DNA of 64,000 nt, from the NCBI RefSeq assembly GCF_020194955.2, contig NZ_JAFCIY020000045.1:1-64000 (forward strand). Direction: 5' to 3'. This document shows positions 34,984 to 44,051 of the stretch, one piece after another. Numbering within the stretch: position 1 is the stretch's first letter; every line of letters starts with the position of its first letter. The notes under the pieces are model-generated. The model was not told the origin of the DNA. It made no database searches and was given only the letters and a program-made list of their open reading frames with translations. The translations under genes and the position numbers were made by a program. The stretch is from Desulfuromonas sp. CSMB_57. Lineage in GTDB: Bacteria > Desulfobacterota > Desulfuromonadia > Desulfuromonadales > Syntrophotaleaceae.

Positions 34984-35898
34984 TCAGTCACGCGGTACCG
35001 CCAGCATGCGGTCCAAGGCCACCCGCGCCCGACGGGCAACATCCTCGGGCACCACGATGCGCGGAGCCAGGGTTTCCAGGCTCCGCAGGACATCTTCCAG
35101 GGTAATGTCCTTCATGGTCGGGCAACGCAGCAGGGAGTTGGGCAGAATGAATTCCTTGTCCGGATTTTCCTTGCGCAGGCGGTAAAGGATCCCCATTTCC
35201 GTGCCGAGAATAAACTTTCGCACCGGACTGTTGCGCACAAAGTCGATCATACCGCTGGTCGACGCGACATGGTCGGCCATTCGCAGGATTTGCGGACGAC
35301 ACTCGGGGTGAGCCAGAAACAGGGCGTCAGGGTGGGCCTCCTTGGCCGCCAGTACGTCCTCTTCCGGCAACTGGTCGTGAAAGGGGCAATAACCTTCCCA
35401 AAAATGGCATTTTTTATCCGTATGGGCGGCGATATAGCGCCCCAGGTTGCGATCCGGAACCAGAATGACTTCGTCCTCGGCCAGGGAGTTGACCACTCGC
35501 ACCGCATTGGCGCTGGTACAGCAGATGTCGCTCTCGGCCTTGACGGCGGCGCTGGTGTTGACATAGCTGACCACCGGCCGCCCGGGAAGCCGGGCTTTCA
35601 TGGCGCGCAACTGGTCCGCCGTCACCATGTCGGCCATGGGGCAACCGGCATCGGGCCGCGGCAGCAGAACGGTTTTTTCCGGAGCGAGAATGGCCGCGCT
35701 TTCCGCCATGAAGTGCACCCCGCACAGCACGATCACCTGCCGTTCGGTGCGCGCCGCTTCCATGGCCATGGCCAGGGAGTCTCCGGCCACATGGGCGATT
35801 TCCTGGATCTCGTCGCGCTGGTAGAAATGGGCCATGAGCAGGGCGTTGCGCTCCTCTGCCAACTGGCGAATTTGCTGTTTGAGCTGTTGCTGGTTCAT
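34984..35898 (-). CDS. nadA: Quinolinate synthase A
   Basis: The 304-residue [4Fe-4S] enzyme condenses iminoaspartate with dihydroxyacetone phosphate to quinolinate, the precursor of NAD. It has the three-fold pseudosymmetric NadA fold with the three cluster cysteines in [18 protein letters not shown] and LRCPTMKDI. Other conserved segments are [32 protein letters not shown] and [18 protein letters not shown] 35896-35898 follows GGAGGAAG; a frame extending further upstream runs into the promoter, so this start is well supported. No nadB or nadC is adjacent. A terminator follows. Confidence 0.95.
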   Translation of the reverse strand: MNQQQLKQQIRQLAEERNALLMAHFYQRDEIQEIAHVAGDSLAMAMEAARTERQVIVLCGVHFMAESAAILAPEKTVLLPRPDAGCPMADMVTADQLRAMKARLPGRPVVSYVNTSAAVKAESDICCTSANAVRVVNSLAEDEVILVPDRNLGRYIAAHTDKKCHFWEGYCPFHDQLPEEDVLAAKEAHPDALFLAHPECRPQILRMADHVASTSGMIDFVRNSPVRKFILGTEMGILYRLRKENPDKEFILPNSLLRCPTMKDITLEDVLRSLETLAPRIVVPEDVARRARVALDRMLAVPRD

Positions 35899-35944
35899 GA
35901 TCAGGTCTTCCTCCGGAGGATAAACGCTGTTATAAGTGGCCGAG

Positions 35945-35973
35945 ATGATAGTGCAAAAGGCCTTATTTGTCAA
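35945..35973 (-). promoter_or_regulatory. Sigma-70 promoter of nadA
   Basis: Consensus TTGACA (35968-35973), 17-base spacer and TATCAT (35945-35950) on the minus strand; leader of about 40 bases. Confidence 0.7.
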
Positions 35974-35995
35974 ACCGTTATCCCGCTCCCCGGGC

Positions 35996-36024
35996 TTGAC
36001 AGAGGCGCCGATTCCCGCTATGGT
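35996..36024 (+). promoter_or_regulatory. Sigma-70 promoter of tatA-tatC
   Basis: Consensus TTGACA (35996-36001), 17-base spacer and TATGGT (36019-36024), back to back with the nadA promoter; only 22 bases separate the two -35 boxes. Confidence 0.65.
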
Positions 36025-36066
36025 TGACCGCTATGACAAATTTATCCATTACCACAAGGTGTTACC

Positions 36067-36321
36067 ATGTTTAATCTTGGCCCCACGGAACTGCTGCTGA
36101 TCCTGGCCCTGGCGCTGATTGTGCTGGGCCCCCGGCGTCTCCCGGAACTGGCCCGGGCTTTAGGCAAGGGCCTGGCCGAGTTCAAACGCGCCACCCGGGA
36201 AATCCACGACGATGCAACCACGGAGGTGCCGCCCGCCGCATCGGACCGGACCCTACCGAACTGCGACCAGGACCAGGGCGAGAACCGCAAAGGTGACGAT
36301 TTGCCGTCCTGCGATGGCTGA
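36067..36321 (+). CDS. tatA: TatA/TatB-family twin-arginine translocase subunit
   Basis: An 84-residue protein with the short N-terminal membrane helix ([15 protein letters not shown], about 8-22), the [16 protein letters not shown] amphipathic helix and a hydrophilic tail. It polymerises into, or helps form, the Tat pore for folded proteins. The glycine-proline hinge is conserved. Only this one TatA/B-like gene precedes tatC, so it may serve both TatA and TatB roles, or another copy lies elsewhere. ATG 36067 follows AAGGTG. It overlaps tatC by 8 bases. Confidence 0.9.
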   Translation: MFNLGPTELLLILALALIVLGPRRLPELARALGKGLAEFKRATREIHDDATTEVPPAASDRTLPNCDQDQGENRKGDDLPSCDG

Positions 36322-37051
36322 CCTGTCCCTCACCGGCCACCTCGAGGAACTGCGAAGACGCCTCCTGGTCTGCGCGTGCACCTGGCTGTCCGGTTTCGCC
36401 GTCTGCTATGCCTTCGCCCGGCCCCTGTTTCACATGCTGGCGGCACCGCTGCTGGCGGCCCTGCCCCGTCATCGTGAACTGGTGTTCATACACGCCACCG
36501 AGCCCTTCGTCACCTATCTCAAAGTCGCGGCCCTGGGCGGCGCGATTCTGGCACTGCCGGTGATCCTGTGGCAGGCCTGGGCCTTCGTGGTACCGGCCTT
36601 GGAAGGACGGGAGCGCCGGCATGCCCTGCCTTTCGTCCTGGCCAGTTGCTGCTGTTTCGGCCTCGGCGTGTGGTTCGGCTTCGGCTATGTTTTCCCCCAG
36701 ATTTTCCGTTTCCTCATCGGTTACGGAACCGTGACCGGGGAAATCCAACCGATGCTCTCCATGGCTTCCTACCTGTCCCTGTCCTGCCAATTGCTGACCG
36801 CTTTCGGCCTGGTCTTCGAACTGCCCATCGTGGTATATTTTCTCGCCCGGATGGGGATAATCGACCATCGCTGGCTCGCCGCCCGGCGCCGCTATGCCCT
36901 GTTGGCGGCATTCATCGTTGGCGGCGTGCTGTCGCCGCCCGACATCGTTTCCCAGACCGCCCTGGCCATTCCTTTCATGGTGCTTTACGAGATCGGCATC
37001 CTGGTGGCACGGTTTCTGGTCCGCCCGCAGGACCAAACCTCGCCGCTGTGA
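36314..37051 (+). CDS. tatC: Twin-arginine translocase subunit TatC
   Basis: The 245-residue six-helix membrane protein recognises the twin-arginine signal peptide. It begins [13 protein letters not shown], the hallmark N-terminus with the signal-peptide-binding glutamate and arginines, and carries the PFVTYLKVA loop, [18 protein letters not shown], and the late [24 protein letters not shown] segment. The start codon lies within the end of tatA (8-base overlap), implying translational coupling. The ABC exporter genes follow after 54 bases and could be cotranscribed. Confidence 0.95.
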   Translation: MADLSLTGHLEELRRRLLVCACTWLSGFAVCYAFARPLFHMLAAPLLAALPRHRELVFIHATEPFVTYLKVAALGGAILALPVILWQAWAFVVPALEGRERRHALPFVLASCCCFGLGVWFGFGYVFPQIFRFLIGYGTVTGEIQPMLSMASYLSLSCQLLTAFGLVFELPIVVYFLARMGIIDHRWLAARRRYALLAAFIVGGVLSPPDIVSQTALAIPFMVLYEIGILVARFLVRPQDQTSPL

Positions 37052-37105
37052 ACTGGGACAACCCGAGACAAACCAGAAGGGGTTCATGGTTGGAATGTTG
37101 AGAAA

Positions 37106-38044
37106 ATGACACCTGCCCTGGAAATCCAACATCTGCAAAAGCGTTTCGGGACTACGGTGGCGGTGCGGGATCTGTCCCTGACCATCGCCCCGGGGGAGAT
37201 TTTCGGGCTGTTGGGACCCAACGGCGCGGGCAAAAGTACCACCATCAACATGATCAGCGGCGTCTGCCGCATCGACCACGGCACGGTCAAAATCTTCGGG
37301 CACGACAACCGCCATGACTACCGCACCACGCGGCGCATCACCGGCGTCATGCACCAGGAAATCGTCACCGACAACTTTTTCACCATCGACCGGGCGCTGA
37401 AGATCCACGCCGGCTTCTACGGCGTGCCGCGCGACGAAATCTGGCGCCAATTGCTCATTGAAAGACTTGGCCTGGGACCGCATCTGCACAAACCCATGAA
37501 CAAGCTTTCCGGCGGCATGAAACGGCGCTTCATGGTCGCCAAGGCCCTGATCCACAAACCGCGGCTCCTGATCCTGGACGAACCGACGGCCGGTGTCGAC
37601 GTCGAATTGCGCCGCGCCCTCTGGCAGTTCGTCCGGGAAATCAACCGGGAAGGAACCACCATCCTGCTGACGACCCACTACCTGGAAGAAGCCGAGCAGA
37701 TGTGCGACCGTATCGCCATCATGAACCGGGGCGACCTGGTGGCCCTGGATCGGACCAAACAGTTGCTGGCCCGCATCCAACAACGCCAGGTGATCGTGCA
37801 TCTGGCAACGCCCCTGTCCAAGCCGCCCGCGGAATTGACCGATTTTGGAGCGACTCTGCGGGAAAACGGCCAAACCCTGTGCCTTGAACTGCCCAAGGAG
37901 GGCGGCATCGGCGCCCTGTTACCCAAATTGTGCGGCCTGGGCCTGCCGGTTCGCGATCTGGAAATGCCGCGGCCGGGACTGGAGGAGGTCTTCATCACCT
38001 TGACCGGCTCTCAGCAGCGGTCCGACCCCGGAGGCCGTCAATGA
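37106..38044 (+). CDS. ABC-2 type exporter, ATP-binding protein (YadG/NodI-like)
   Basis: A 312-residue nucleotide-binding subunit: Walker A GPNGAGKSTTIN, Q-loop region HQEIVTDNFF, signature LSGGMKRR, Walker B LLILDEPTAGVD and switch His in LTTHYLEEAEQ. The C-terminal 90 residues are the extra domain of the DrrA/NodI/YadG subfamily. Substrates of this subfamily include drugs, polysaccharides and lipids; none can be picked here. It overlaps the permease gene by four bases (ATGA), so they form one transporter. ATG 37106 has only a weak ribosome site, GGAATGTTGAG. Confidence 0.92.
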   Translation: MTPALEIQHLQKRFGTTVAVRDLSLTIAPGEIFGLLGPNGAGKSTTINMISGVCRIDHGTVKIFGHDNRHDYRTTRRITGVMHQEIVTDNFFTIDRALKIHAGFYGVPRDEIWRQLLIERLGLGPHLHKPMNKLSGGMKRRFMVAKALIHKPRLLILDEPTAGVDVELRRALWQFVREINREGTTILLTTHYLEEAEQMCDRIAIMNRGDLVALDRTKQLLARIQQRQVIVHLATPLSKPPAELTDFGATLRENGQTLCLELPKEGGIGALLPKLCGLGLPVRDLEMPRPGLEEVFITLTGSQQRSDPGGRQ

Positions 38045-38835
38045 TCGCGCCATTGCGCCAACCGCCAAGCTTCGTACCCTGGCTGCCCTTCATCACTCTG
38101 TTGAAAAAGGAGGTCCTGCGATTCCTGCGGGTTTCCTTTCAAACGCTGTTGGCGCCCATTGTCACCGCCTCATTGTATCTGTTCGTGTTCGGCGCCACCC
38201 TCGGCGAGCGCCTTTCAGTGGTTGAAGGGTTCAGTTATGCCCAGTTCGTAGTGCCCGGCCTGGTGCTCATGGGAGTCATCAGCAACAGTTTCGCCAACAC
38301 CTCGTCGTCGGTGTTCATTTCCCGTTATCTCGGCAACTTCGTCGATCTGTTGGTCACACCCATCACCGGCTGGCAGTTCATCCTGGCCTATACCCTGGCG
38401 GCCATGCTGCGCGGCTTGCTGGTCGGGTCCGCCGTCTGGGGCATTTCCACCCTGTTCGTCGACCTGCCTTGGAGCCATCCCCTCGCCGCCCTGCTGATGG
38501 CGGCCATGGCCAGTTTCCTGTTCGCCCAATTCGGCCTGATTGCCGCCATCCATGCCAACACCATGGATGCCCTTTCCATGTTCAACAACTTCCTGATCCT
38601 GCCCCTCATCTACCTGGGCGGAGTCTTCTATCCCGTCTCCATTCTGCCGCCCCTGTGGGCCCGCTTGTCCCGTTTCAATCCGCTGCTGTATCTCATCGAC
38701 GGCTTTCGCCAGGCCATTCTCGGCGTCGGGGATGTGCCCCTGCTGCAAGCCTTTGCCGTTACCAGCCTGCTGGCCCTGACCCTGTTCGGTTGGGCGGCAT
38801 TGCTCATCGGTCGCGGCTACAAACTGCGTACCTGA
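38041..38835 (+). CDS. ABC-2 type exporter, permease (YadH/NodJ-like)
   Basis: The 264-residue membrane protein has the cytoplasmic coupling helix (LKKEVLRFLRVSFQTLLAP) and six membrane helices of the ABC-2 permeases. The family signature lies in the last third: NNFLILPLIYLGGVFYPVS followed by RFNPLLYLIDGFRQAILG. It is translationally coupled to the ATPase gene upstream. It is a half-transporter that would dimerise. Nothing nearby identifies the cargo. Confidence 0.92.
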   Translation: MIAPLRQPPSFVPWLPFITLLKKEVLRFLRVSFQTLLAPIVTASLYLFVFGATLGERLSVVEGFSYAQFVVPGLVLMGVISNSFANTSSSVFISRYLGNFVDLLVTPITGWQFILAYTLAAMLRGLLVGSAVWGISTLFVDLPWSHPLAALLMAAMASFLFAQFGLIAAIHANTMDALSMFNNFLILPLIYLGGVFYPVSILPPLWARLSRFNPLLYLIDGFRQAILGVGDVPLLQAFAVTSLLALTLFGWAALLIGRGYKLRT

Positions 38836-38914
38836 CCAACCCTGTCTGCCAGGGCCAGGGGGGTTATCCGGTCCGCACCTCGCTCTTTTGCCACCGCTAT
38901 GTATACTGGGGATA

Positions 38915-38952
38915 GCTGCCGGCATGGCAGCACCGCGTCCGGCCCCGGACGC
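38915..38952 (+). repeat. Two adjacent hairpins in the leader of the 67-residue protein gene
   Basis: GCTGCC/GGCAGC (38915-38920 and 38926-38931, 5-base loop) and GCGTCCGG/CCGGACGC (38935-38942 and 38945-38952, 2-base loop). Neither has a T run. They end 48 bases before the start codon. Confidence 0.55.
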
Positions 38953-39000
38953 GACACCCGCCGGGGGAGGAATTGACCAACGGATACATAGGAGGGACGC

Positions 39001-39204
39001 ATGGATCTGATGGCCGTTTACAGTCGCATGACCGCCGCCCACACCTACGTCATCGTCCGCGATATCGACGAGGGCAGCTATATGCTCATGATTGACGATG
39101 AACCCTACAGCGAAGGTGGCCAGACCTTTCTCGGCACCTTCTACGCCATCAACCAACTTATGGAAACGCTTATTGCCGCCGAAGATCTGGCAACCCTGCC
39201 CTGA
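39001..39204 (+). CDS. Small acidic protein of unknown function
   Basis: A 67-residue soluble acidic protein (MDLMAVYSRMTAAHTYVIV, then an acidic middle with DIDEGSYMLMIDDEPYSEGG and a helical C-terminus). It has no cysteine and no signal or membrane segment, and I do not recognise it. A near-consensus ribosome site (AGGAGGGACGC) precedes the ATG, which supports real expression. It stands alone between the ABC exporter and uvrB, behind a leader with two strong hairpins. Confidence 0.7.
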   Translation: MDLMAVYSRMTAAHTYVIVRDIDEGSYMLMIDDEPYSEGGQTFLGTFYAINQLMETLIAAEDLATLP

Positions 39205-39373
39205 GGGCGACGGGCCTCTTGCTGCAAAAGTATCATTTTTCATTAAAAATTAAAAAATTCTCTTGCATTTCCATTCTCGAGAGCGGAAAATGAGCGTCGT
39301 CTACTCTGATAGCCGTCGCTGTCGCCTCTTTTTTGCTCCTCGGGGAGTCCGGCCCGCATTCCGGGAGTCCGGC

Positions 39374-39490
39374 ATGGATCGCACGCCCTTTGTCGCACTG
39401 CTCATCATCGCCATGGTGGTCGCCTTTTGCCTGCTGGTCAACCATGTCTGGGCTCGCCTGGCATGTTCGCCCCTGATGAGCTGTTTTTGA
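39374..39490 (+). CDS. Possible 38-residue single-helix membrane protein
   Basis: A short frame, MDRTPFVALLIIAMVV continuing to a total of one hydrophobic helix (about 6-25) and a tail with two cysteines. GGGAG stands 6 bases before the ATG. It lies in the gap between the 67-residue gene and the convergent uvrB. The hydrophobic stretch and ribosome site favour a real small membrane protein, but the frame is too short for certainty. Confidence 0.35.
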   Translation: MDRTPFVALLIIAMVVAFCLLVNHVWARLACSPLMSCF

Positions 39491-39518
39491 GCCCCGGCCT
39501 CCACCTTTCCATCCGGCC

Positions 39519-41522
39519 TCAATCCCCTTCCCGCCAGAGCAGTTCCTGTTTTTCCAACTCCAACATGCGATCGCGCAATTGGGCGGCCCGCTCGAACTCC
39601 AGTCCGGCGGCAGCGCGCAACATCTCCTGTCGAACGGCCTCGATGTCCCGACGCAGGGCATTGGCATCGCCGTAGGCGGTCAGTTCTTCGGCAACCTGCG
39701 GCAGTTGGACATAATCGTGCTGGGACAGATCCTCGAGGATGGAACGCAGGGACTTTTTAACCGATTGGGGGGTGATGCCATGGGTCGCGTTGAACTCCAG
39801 CTGTGCCGTCCGGCGGCGTTCCGTTTCATCGATGCAGGCGCGCATGGAGCGGGTGATCTGGTCGGCATACATGATGACACGGCCGGCCACGTTGCGCGCC
39901 GCCCGACCGCAGGTCTGGATCAGAGAACGCTCAGAGCGGAGAAAGCCCTCCTTGTCGGCATCCAAAATGGCGACCAGGGCCACCTCCGGAATATCCAGCC
40001 CCTCGCGCAACAGGTTGATGCCGACCAGCACATCGAACAGACCCTGGCGCAAATCGCGAATAATCTGCATGCGCTGCACCGTGTCGATATCCGAATGCAG
40101 ATAACGCACCCGAATGCCGATCTCCGCCAGGTAGTTGGTGAGTTCCTCGGCCATGCGCTTGGTCAAGGTGGTGACCAGCACCCGTTCCTCCGCAGCCACC
40201 GCACGACGAATTTCATCGATGAGATCGTCGACCTGAACCCGGGCCGGGCGCACCTCGATGGGCGGATCGAGCAGGCCGGTGGGCCGGACGATTTGTTCCA
40301 CCACCACGCCGCCGGCCTGGGTCAGCTCATACTCGGCCGGCGTGGCCGATACATAGACTGTCTGGATCCCCTTGGCTTGAAATTCCTCGAAGGTCAGGGG
40401 TCGGTTGTCCAGAGCCGAAGGCAGCCGAAAGCCGTAACGCACCAGGGTTTCCTTGCGGGACCGATCGCCGCGATACATGGCCCCCAGTTGCGATACGGTG
40501 ACATGGGACTCGTCGATGAACAGCAGGGCATCGTCGGGGAAATAATCGAACAGAGTCGCGGGTGGGGTGCCCGGCGCCCGGCCGTCCAAAAAGCGCGAAT
40601 AATTCTCGATGCCCTGGCAATAACCCATCTCCTCGATCATCTCGATGTCGAACAGAGTGCGTTGTTCGATGCGTTGGGCTTCCAGCAGCATGTTCTGCCC
40701 GCGGAACCAGGTGATGCGTTCGCGCAGTTCGTCCTGGATTTCACGGATGGCCCGATCCAGGGTCGGCCGCGTGGCCACGTAGTGACTGGCGGGGAAGACG
40801 GCGGTGCGCGGCAGACTATCCAGTACCTGACCGCGCAGGGGATCGATCTCCTTGATGGCTTCGATCTCGTCGCCGAAAAATTCAATCCGCAAAGCCCGTT
40901 TCTCCTCGTAGGCCGGGAAGATCTCCACCGTATCGCCGCGCACCCGAAATGTGCCGCGATGGAAATCCACATCGTTGCGGGTGTACTGGATTTCCACCAG
41001 GCGCCGCAACAGGTCGTTGCGTCCCAGTTCCATCCCGGTTTCCAGGGATATGAGCATGCCGTAATAGGCTTCGGGCGAACCGAGACCGTAGATGCATGAA
41101 ACGGATGCCACGATGAGCACATCGCGGCGGCACAACAGGCTGCGGGTGGCGCTGTGACGCAGCTTGTCGATTTCCTCATTGATGGCCGAATCCTTCTCGA
41201 TGAAGGTATCCGTACTCGGCACGTAGGCTTCCGGTTGATAGTAATCGTAATAGGATACAAAGTATTCGACGGCGTTGTCGGGAAACAGTTCCTTGAATTC
41301 ACCATACAACTGCGCAGCCAGGGTCTTGTTGTGAGCCAGTACCAAGGTTGGCCGCTGCACCTGTGCCACCACGTTGGCCATGGTGAAGGTTTTGCCGGAA
41401 CCGGTCACGCCCAGCAGTACCTGATGGGAATCCCCCCGCCCCAAGCCGTCCACCAGTTCGGCAATGGCCTGCGGTTGATCCCCCTGAGGCTGATAAGTGG
41501 ATTTGAGTACGAATCGGGCCAT
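39519..41522 (-). CDS. uvrB: Excinuclease ABC subunit B
   Basis: The 667-residue DNA-damage verification helicase of nucleotide excision repair. Seen are Walker [15 protein letters not shown] near residue 40, the beta-hairpin region [21 protein letters not shown], the DEAH-like FIDESHVT motif, [10 protein letters not shown], helicase motifs [16 protein letters not shown] and QTCGRAARN, and a C-terminal UVR motif (about 625-660) that binds UvrC. Size is normal. AAGGTGG precedes ATG 41522. The MITE-like insertion begins 60 bases upstream of its start codon and could carry or displace promoter elements. Confidence 0.97.
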   Translation of the reverse strand: MARFVLKSTYQPQGDQPQAIAELVDGLGRGDSHQVLLGVTGSGKTFTMANVVAQVQRPTLVLAHNKTLAAQLYGEFKELFPDNAVEYFVSYYDYYQPEAYVPSTDTFIEKDSAINEEIDKLRHSATRSLLCRRDVLIVASVSCIYGLGSPEAYYGMLISLETGMELGRNDLLRRLVEIQYTRNDVDFHRGTFRVRGDTVEIFPAYEEKRALRIEFFGDEIEAIKEIDPLRGQVLDSLPRTAVFPASHYVATRPTLDRAIREIQDELRERITWFRGQNMLLEAQRIEQRTLFDIEMIEEMGYCQGIENYSRFLDGRAPGTPPATLFDYFPDDALLFIDESHVTVSQLGAMYRGDRSRKETLVRYGFRLPSALDNRPLTFEEFQAKGIQTVYVSATPAEYELTQAGGVVVEQIVRPTGLLDPPIEVRPARVQVDDLIDEIRRAVAAEERVLVTTLTKRMAEELTNYLAEIGIRVRYLHSDIDTVQRMQIIRDLRQGLFDVLVGINLLREGLDIPEVALVAILDADKEGFLRSERSLIQTCGRAARNVAGRVIMYADQITRSMRACIDETERRRTAQLEFNATHGITPQSVKKSLRSILEDLSQHDYVQLPQVAEELTAYGDANALRRDIEAVRQEMLRAAAGLEFERAAQLRDRMLELEKQELLWREGD

Positions 41523-41839
41523 GCAGCCACCTTATCCCGAAATGCCCGTCAGAAACAAGACCGGTGACCCTAAGGATACTCGTAACCATTCAGCATCGTG
41601 GAGCAGAGGCTCGCCCCAGTCCGAGGGCCGCATGAACCCATGCAAGGGACTTGATGGTTGCCATCCGGGTGCCAGTCACCCTCGAAAAGTTGCCCCGAGC
41701 CCTGTGCTGAACCGTTATGGATACTCAATGATGACGACCTCTATGTGAAATCCTGGAATTTGCGCGAGGGCCTGGAAAATGGCCCAGGTTGCTATACACT
41801 TCAAAAGTTACTTAGAATTTCATTCAGAAAGGAATTTTC
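41523..41839. other. Intergenic region between uvrB and the fasciclin-domain gene
   Basis: 317 bases with no gene. It holds the divergent upstream regions of uvrB and the fasciclin-domain gene with the 137-bp MITE-like element in the middle. A possible plus-strand promoter (TTGCTA, 18-base spacer, TAGAAT at 41813-41818) lies just before the fasciclin-domain gene. Confidence 0.5.
41582..41718. mobile_element. 137-bp MITE-like element, probably IS66-derived
   Basis: The element starts GTAACCATTCAGCA and ends TGCTGAACCGTTAT, an imperfect 14-base terminal inverted repeat (11 of 14 matches). It is flanked on both sides by the same 8 bases, GGATACTC (41574-41581 and 41719-41726), as a target-site duplication. 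IS66-family elements end in GTAA and make 8-base duplications, which fits, although the right end reads ATAA. It encodes nothing. Inside are three short consecutive hairpins: GCATG/CATGC (41630-41643), GATGG/CCATC (41653-41665) and GGGTG/CACCC (41667-41681), enclosed by GGCTCG/CGAGCC (41608-41613 and 41696-41701). Confidence 0.65.
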
Positions 41840-42268
41840 ATGCACAACATGCTGGAGACCATCGCCGCCAACCCCTCCCTGCGGATTTTACGGCGAGCCC
41901 TGGAAATTGCCGGCCTGGAGGAACGCTTGACCATGACCGGGCCGCACACCTTTTTCGCGCCTTCCGATGCCGCCTTCGATCGTCTCAACCTGGAGGAGTT
42001 GCTGGTCGACCGACCCCGGTTGACGGAGATCCTGCGCTATCACCTGGTTTCGGAACAACGCCATACCCGCGAGTTGGATGTGGTCATCGTCGATACCCTG
42101 CTCACCGAACAGGGCAAAAGCCTGTCCGTCTATTTCGACGAAAACAACGTCATGATCGATAATGCGCACATCGTCGAAGGGAACATTGAATGCACCAACG
42201 GCCTAATCCATATCATCGACAACGTGTTTCTGCCGCAGCATTCCGGCTGGTATGAAACCCTGGCCTGA
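41840..42268 (+). CDS. Fasciclin (FAS1) domain protein without signal peptide
   Basis: A 142-residue protein made of one FAS1 domain: TIAANPSLRILRRALEIAG, then TFFAPSDAAFDRL (the H1-like motif), LRYHLVSEQ, and IECTNGLIHIIDNVFLP (the H2-like motif). FAS1 proteins are usually secreted adhesion or matrix proteins; here there is no signal peptide or lipobox, so it appears cytoplasmic or its export signal is missing. ATG 41840 follows AGAAAGGA. Alternative upstream starts do not add a signal sequence. A strong bidirectional terminator follows. Confidence 0.85.
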   Translation: MHNMLETIAANPSLRILRRALEIAGLEERLTMTGPHTFFAPSDAAFDRLNLEELLVDRPRLTEILRYHLVSEQRHTRELDVVIVDTLLTEQGKSLSVYFDENNVMIDNAHIVEGNIECTNGLIHIIDNVFLPQHSGWYETLA

Positions 42269-42280
42269 AAAACAGCCCAA

Positions 42281-42319
42281 AACGGAAAAAGGCGGCCTGA
42301 AGGCCGCCTTTTTCCGTTG
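42281..42319. terminator. Bidirectional rho-independent terminator between the FAS1 gene and cpoB
   Basis: Perfect stem AAAAAGGCGGCC (42286-42297) with loop TGAA and GGCCGCCTTTTT (42302-42313), extended by further A/T and G/C pairs on both sides. T runs occur on both strands, so it serves the two convergent genes. Confidence 0.92.
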
Positions 42320-42358
42320 ATTACTATCTGAAAAAACTCAGTGCTCGGCAACACCGGA

Positions 42359-43153
42359 CTAACGGCCGAGGGTTTTGAGTTTTTCCCGAGCCTGCTTGGT
42401 CTCCTCGGCCATGGGAAAGGTATCGACCAGCTTCTGCAAAAGGACACGAGCGCTCTGCCGATCGCCTAGGGCATCGAAGGATAAGCCCTGCTTATAAAGC
42501 GCGGAAGCGGCGCGCGGATGTTCGCCATGCTTCTGGATCACATCCTGGTACTGCAGAATGGCCTGCTCGTATTGCTTCTGGACAAAATAGGATTCCCCAA
42601 TCCAGAAGGCCGCGTCCGGAGCCAGAGCATGGCCGGGGTGCTTCTGCAGGAAATCCTGTAGTTGCCGGCGTCCCTCCATCGGCTTTCCCTGTTTCCGGAT
42701 CAGGTCCACCCCCTGCAGGTAAAAGGCCTCCGGCTGCTGAGGCGGCACGATGCCGGTGGTCGGGGCAGCCGTTGCTGCCGGGGCACCTCCCTGACGTTCC
42801 AGGGCTGCAATTTTCAGCCCCAGATCGTCTCGCACCAGGGCCAGTTCGTCGCGCAGTTCGCGGCCATCCCGGTTGAGATCTTCAAACCGGCCGCCGAGGG
42901 TCTGCATCTCCATGCGCAGGCTGTCCAGCCCGGCCTGCTGCTCGGCCTGGCGGCGGGCGAAATCGTCCAGGCGCTGCTGCATCTCCCCGCTCCGTTCATT
43001 CTGCTGGGCAACCAGGCTGCGCTCGGTGGCGGCCAGGCGCCGTTTCATTTCGTCCAGATCCCGCTCCACGGCCAATTGCCGCTGGGAGGGAATACAACCG
43101 GCCAGTATGGCCATCAGAGCCAGGCCGGGAAGGGCGACTTTAACGATTTTCAC
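42359..43153 (-). CDS. cpoB: Tol-Pal system protein YbgF/CpoB (lipoprotein, GTG start)
   Basis: The 264-residue protein starts at GTG 43151-43153, preceded by AAGGACA. Its N-terminus (VKIVKVALPGLALMAILAGC) is a signal with the lipobox LAGC, so it is probably an outer or inner membrane lipoprotein. A coiled coil (about 25-110, rich in Glu, Arg and Gln) follows, then a TPR domain (about 140-262; AFYLQGVDLIRKQGK, AFWIGESYFVQKQYEQAILQYQ). CpoB coordinates peptidoglycan synthesis with outer-membrane constriction. The E. coli protein is periplasmic, not lipidated. It directly follows pal (76 bases). Confidence 0.9.
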   Translation of the reverse strand: MKIVKVALPGLALMAILAGCIPSQRQLAVERDLDEMKRRLAATERSLVAQQNERSGEMQQRLDDFARRQAEQQAGLDSLRMEMQTLGGRFEDLNRDGRELRDELALVRDDLGLKIAALERQGGAPAATAAPTTGIVPPQQPEAFYLQGVDLIRKQGKPMEGRRQLQDFLQKHPGHALAPDAAFWIGESYFVQKQYEQAILQYQDVIQKHGEHPRAASALYKQGLSFDALGDRQSARVLLQKLVDTFPMAEETKQAREKLKTLGR

Positions 43154-43229
43154 GGCAGCATGTCCTTGTAAAGACGGCAGGGCCGGTACGTCTGTTACCG
43201 GCCCTGCCTTGGGGTGCATGGATGGGAAA

Positions 43230-43805
43230 TTAGCGGGTCACGAACTCGGCGCGGCGATTCAGGGCATAAGCCGCTTCGGTCCGGGCCGGATCCAGGGGCC
43301 GCTCTTCGCCATAGGAGATGACGCTCAGGCGATCGGCGGGAACGCCGAGGGACACCAGATAGTTCTTGGCGGCCAGGGCACGCCGCTCGCCCAGGGCCAG
43401 GTTGTATTCATCGGAACCGCGTTCATCGCAGTGCCCTTCGATCTGTACCTTGGCGGCGGGGTTGGCTTTAATCCAAGTGGCGTTATTGGCCAGAATCGCC
43501 TGGGCTTCGGCGGACAGGTCAAAACGATCGAAGCCGAAGTGGATGCGCTCCAGGGTTGCGACCTGAGCGGCGGCGGCAGCCTGATCGGCGGCGGCGCTTT
43601 CGTCCACGGCCGCCACGCCATAGCCGGGGCCCATGGCCTGCTCGGTCACGGGCATGGTCTCGGCAACAGCCGGCGCCGCAGCGGCAGCCGGGGCGGCCGT
43701 TTCATCGGGCTTGACCCGGCAGGCTGCGCAGCCGGAAGCCAGCAGAGCCACCAAGGCCAGCAAAACAAACCACTGTGCACGGAAGCCTTTAAATCCTTTT
43801 TTCAT
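43230..43805 (-). CDS. pal: Peptidoglycan-associated lipoprotein Pal
   Basis: A 191-residue outer-membrane lipoprotein. It has a signal peptide with lipobox (LLASGC, Cys near residue 26), an alanine-rich linker and an OmpA-like peptidoglycan-binding domain (about 85-190) with FGFDRFDLSAEAQAIL, IEGHCDERGSDEYNLALGERRA (diaminopimelate-binding Asp and Arg) and LNRRAEFV. ATG 43803-43805 follows AAAGGAG. Its promoter lies about 150 bases upstream. It is separated from tolB by 246 bases and transcribed in the same direction. Confidence 0.95.
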   Translation of the reverse strand: MKKGFKGFRAQWFVLLALVALLASGCAACRVKPDETAAPAAAAAPAVAETMPVTEQAMGPGYGVAAVDESAAADQAAAAAQVATLERIHFGFDRFDLSAEAQAILANNATWIKANPAAKVQIEGHCDERGSDEYNLALGERRALAAKNYLVSLGVPADRLSVISYGEERPLDPARTEAAYALNRRAEFVTR

Positions 43806-43945
43806 GTTTGCCACTCCTTTTTTGATGTGCGTTACCAACGGTTGACAACATTGCAAAAACCCGGCCCCGATAGGCAGCGAAAAGAAGCAGCGGCGGGGGA
43901 AAGCCGTGCCGACCCGATCCTGCTTCAGGGAGGTGGACTGGCATC

Positions 43946-43973
43946 ATTATACTGAAGGCTTGGAAAAAAACAA
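43946..43973 (-). promoter_or_regulatory. Sigma-70 type promoter of pal-cpoB
   Basis: Minus strand TTGTTT (43968-43973), 16-base spacer and consensus TATAAT (43946-43951); leader of about 130 bases. Confidence 0.6.
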
Positions 43974-44051
43974 CCGCTTACCCCTTGCCCGGTGGCCCTG
44001 CCGCCCCCTCACGACAGGCCGCCTGCGGCATCGGACCGAGCTGGGGCCTTG

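Noticed and set aside
41574-41726. Structured RNA or c-di-GMP riboswitch upstream of the fasciclin-domain gene
   Set aside because: The hairpins lie inside terminal inverted repeats and target duplications, so a mobile element explains them better; conserved GEMM sequence blocks are absent.
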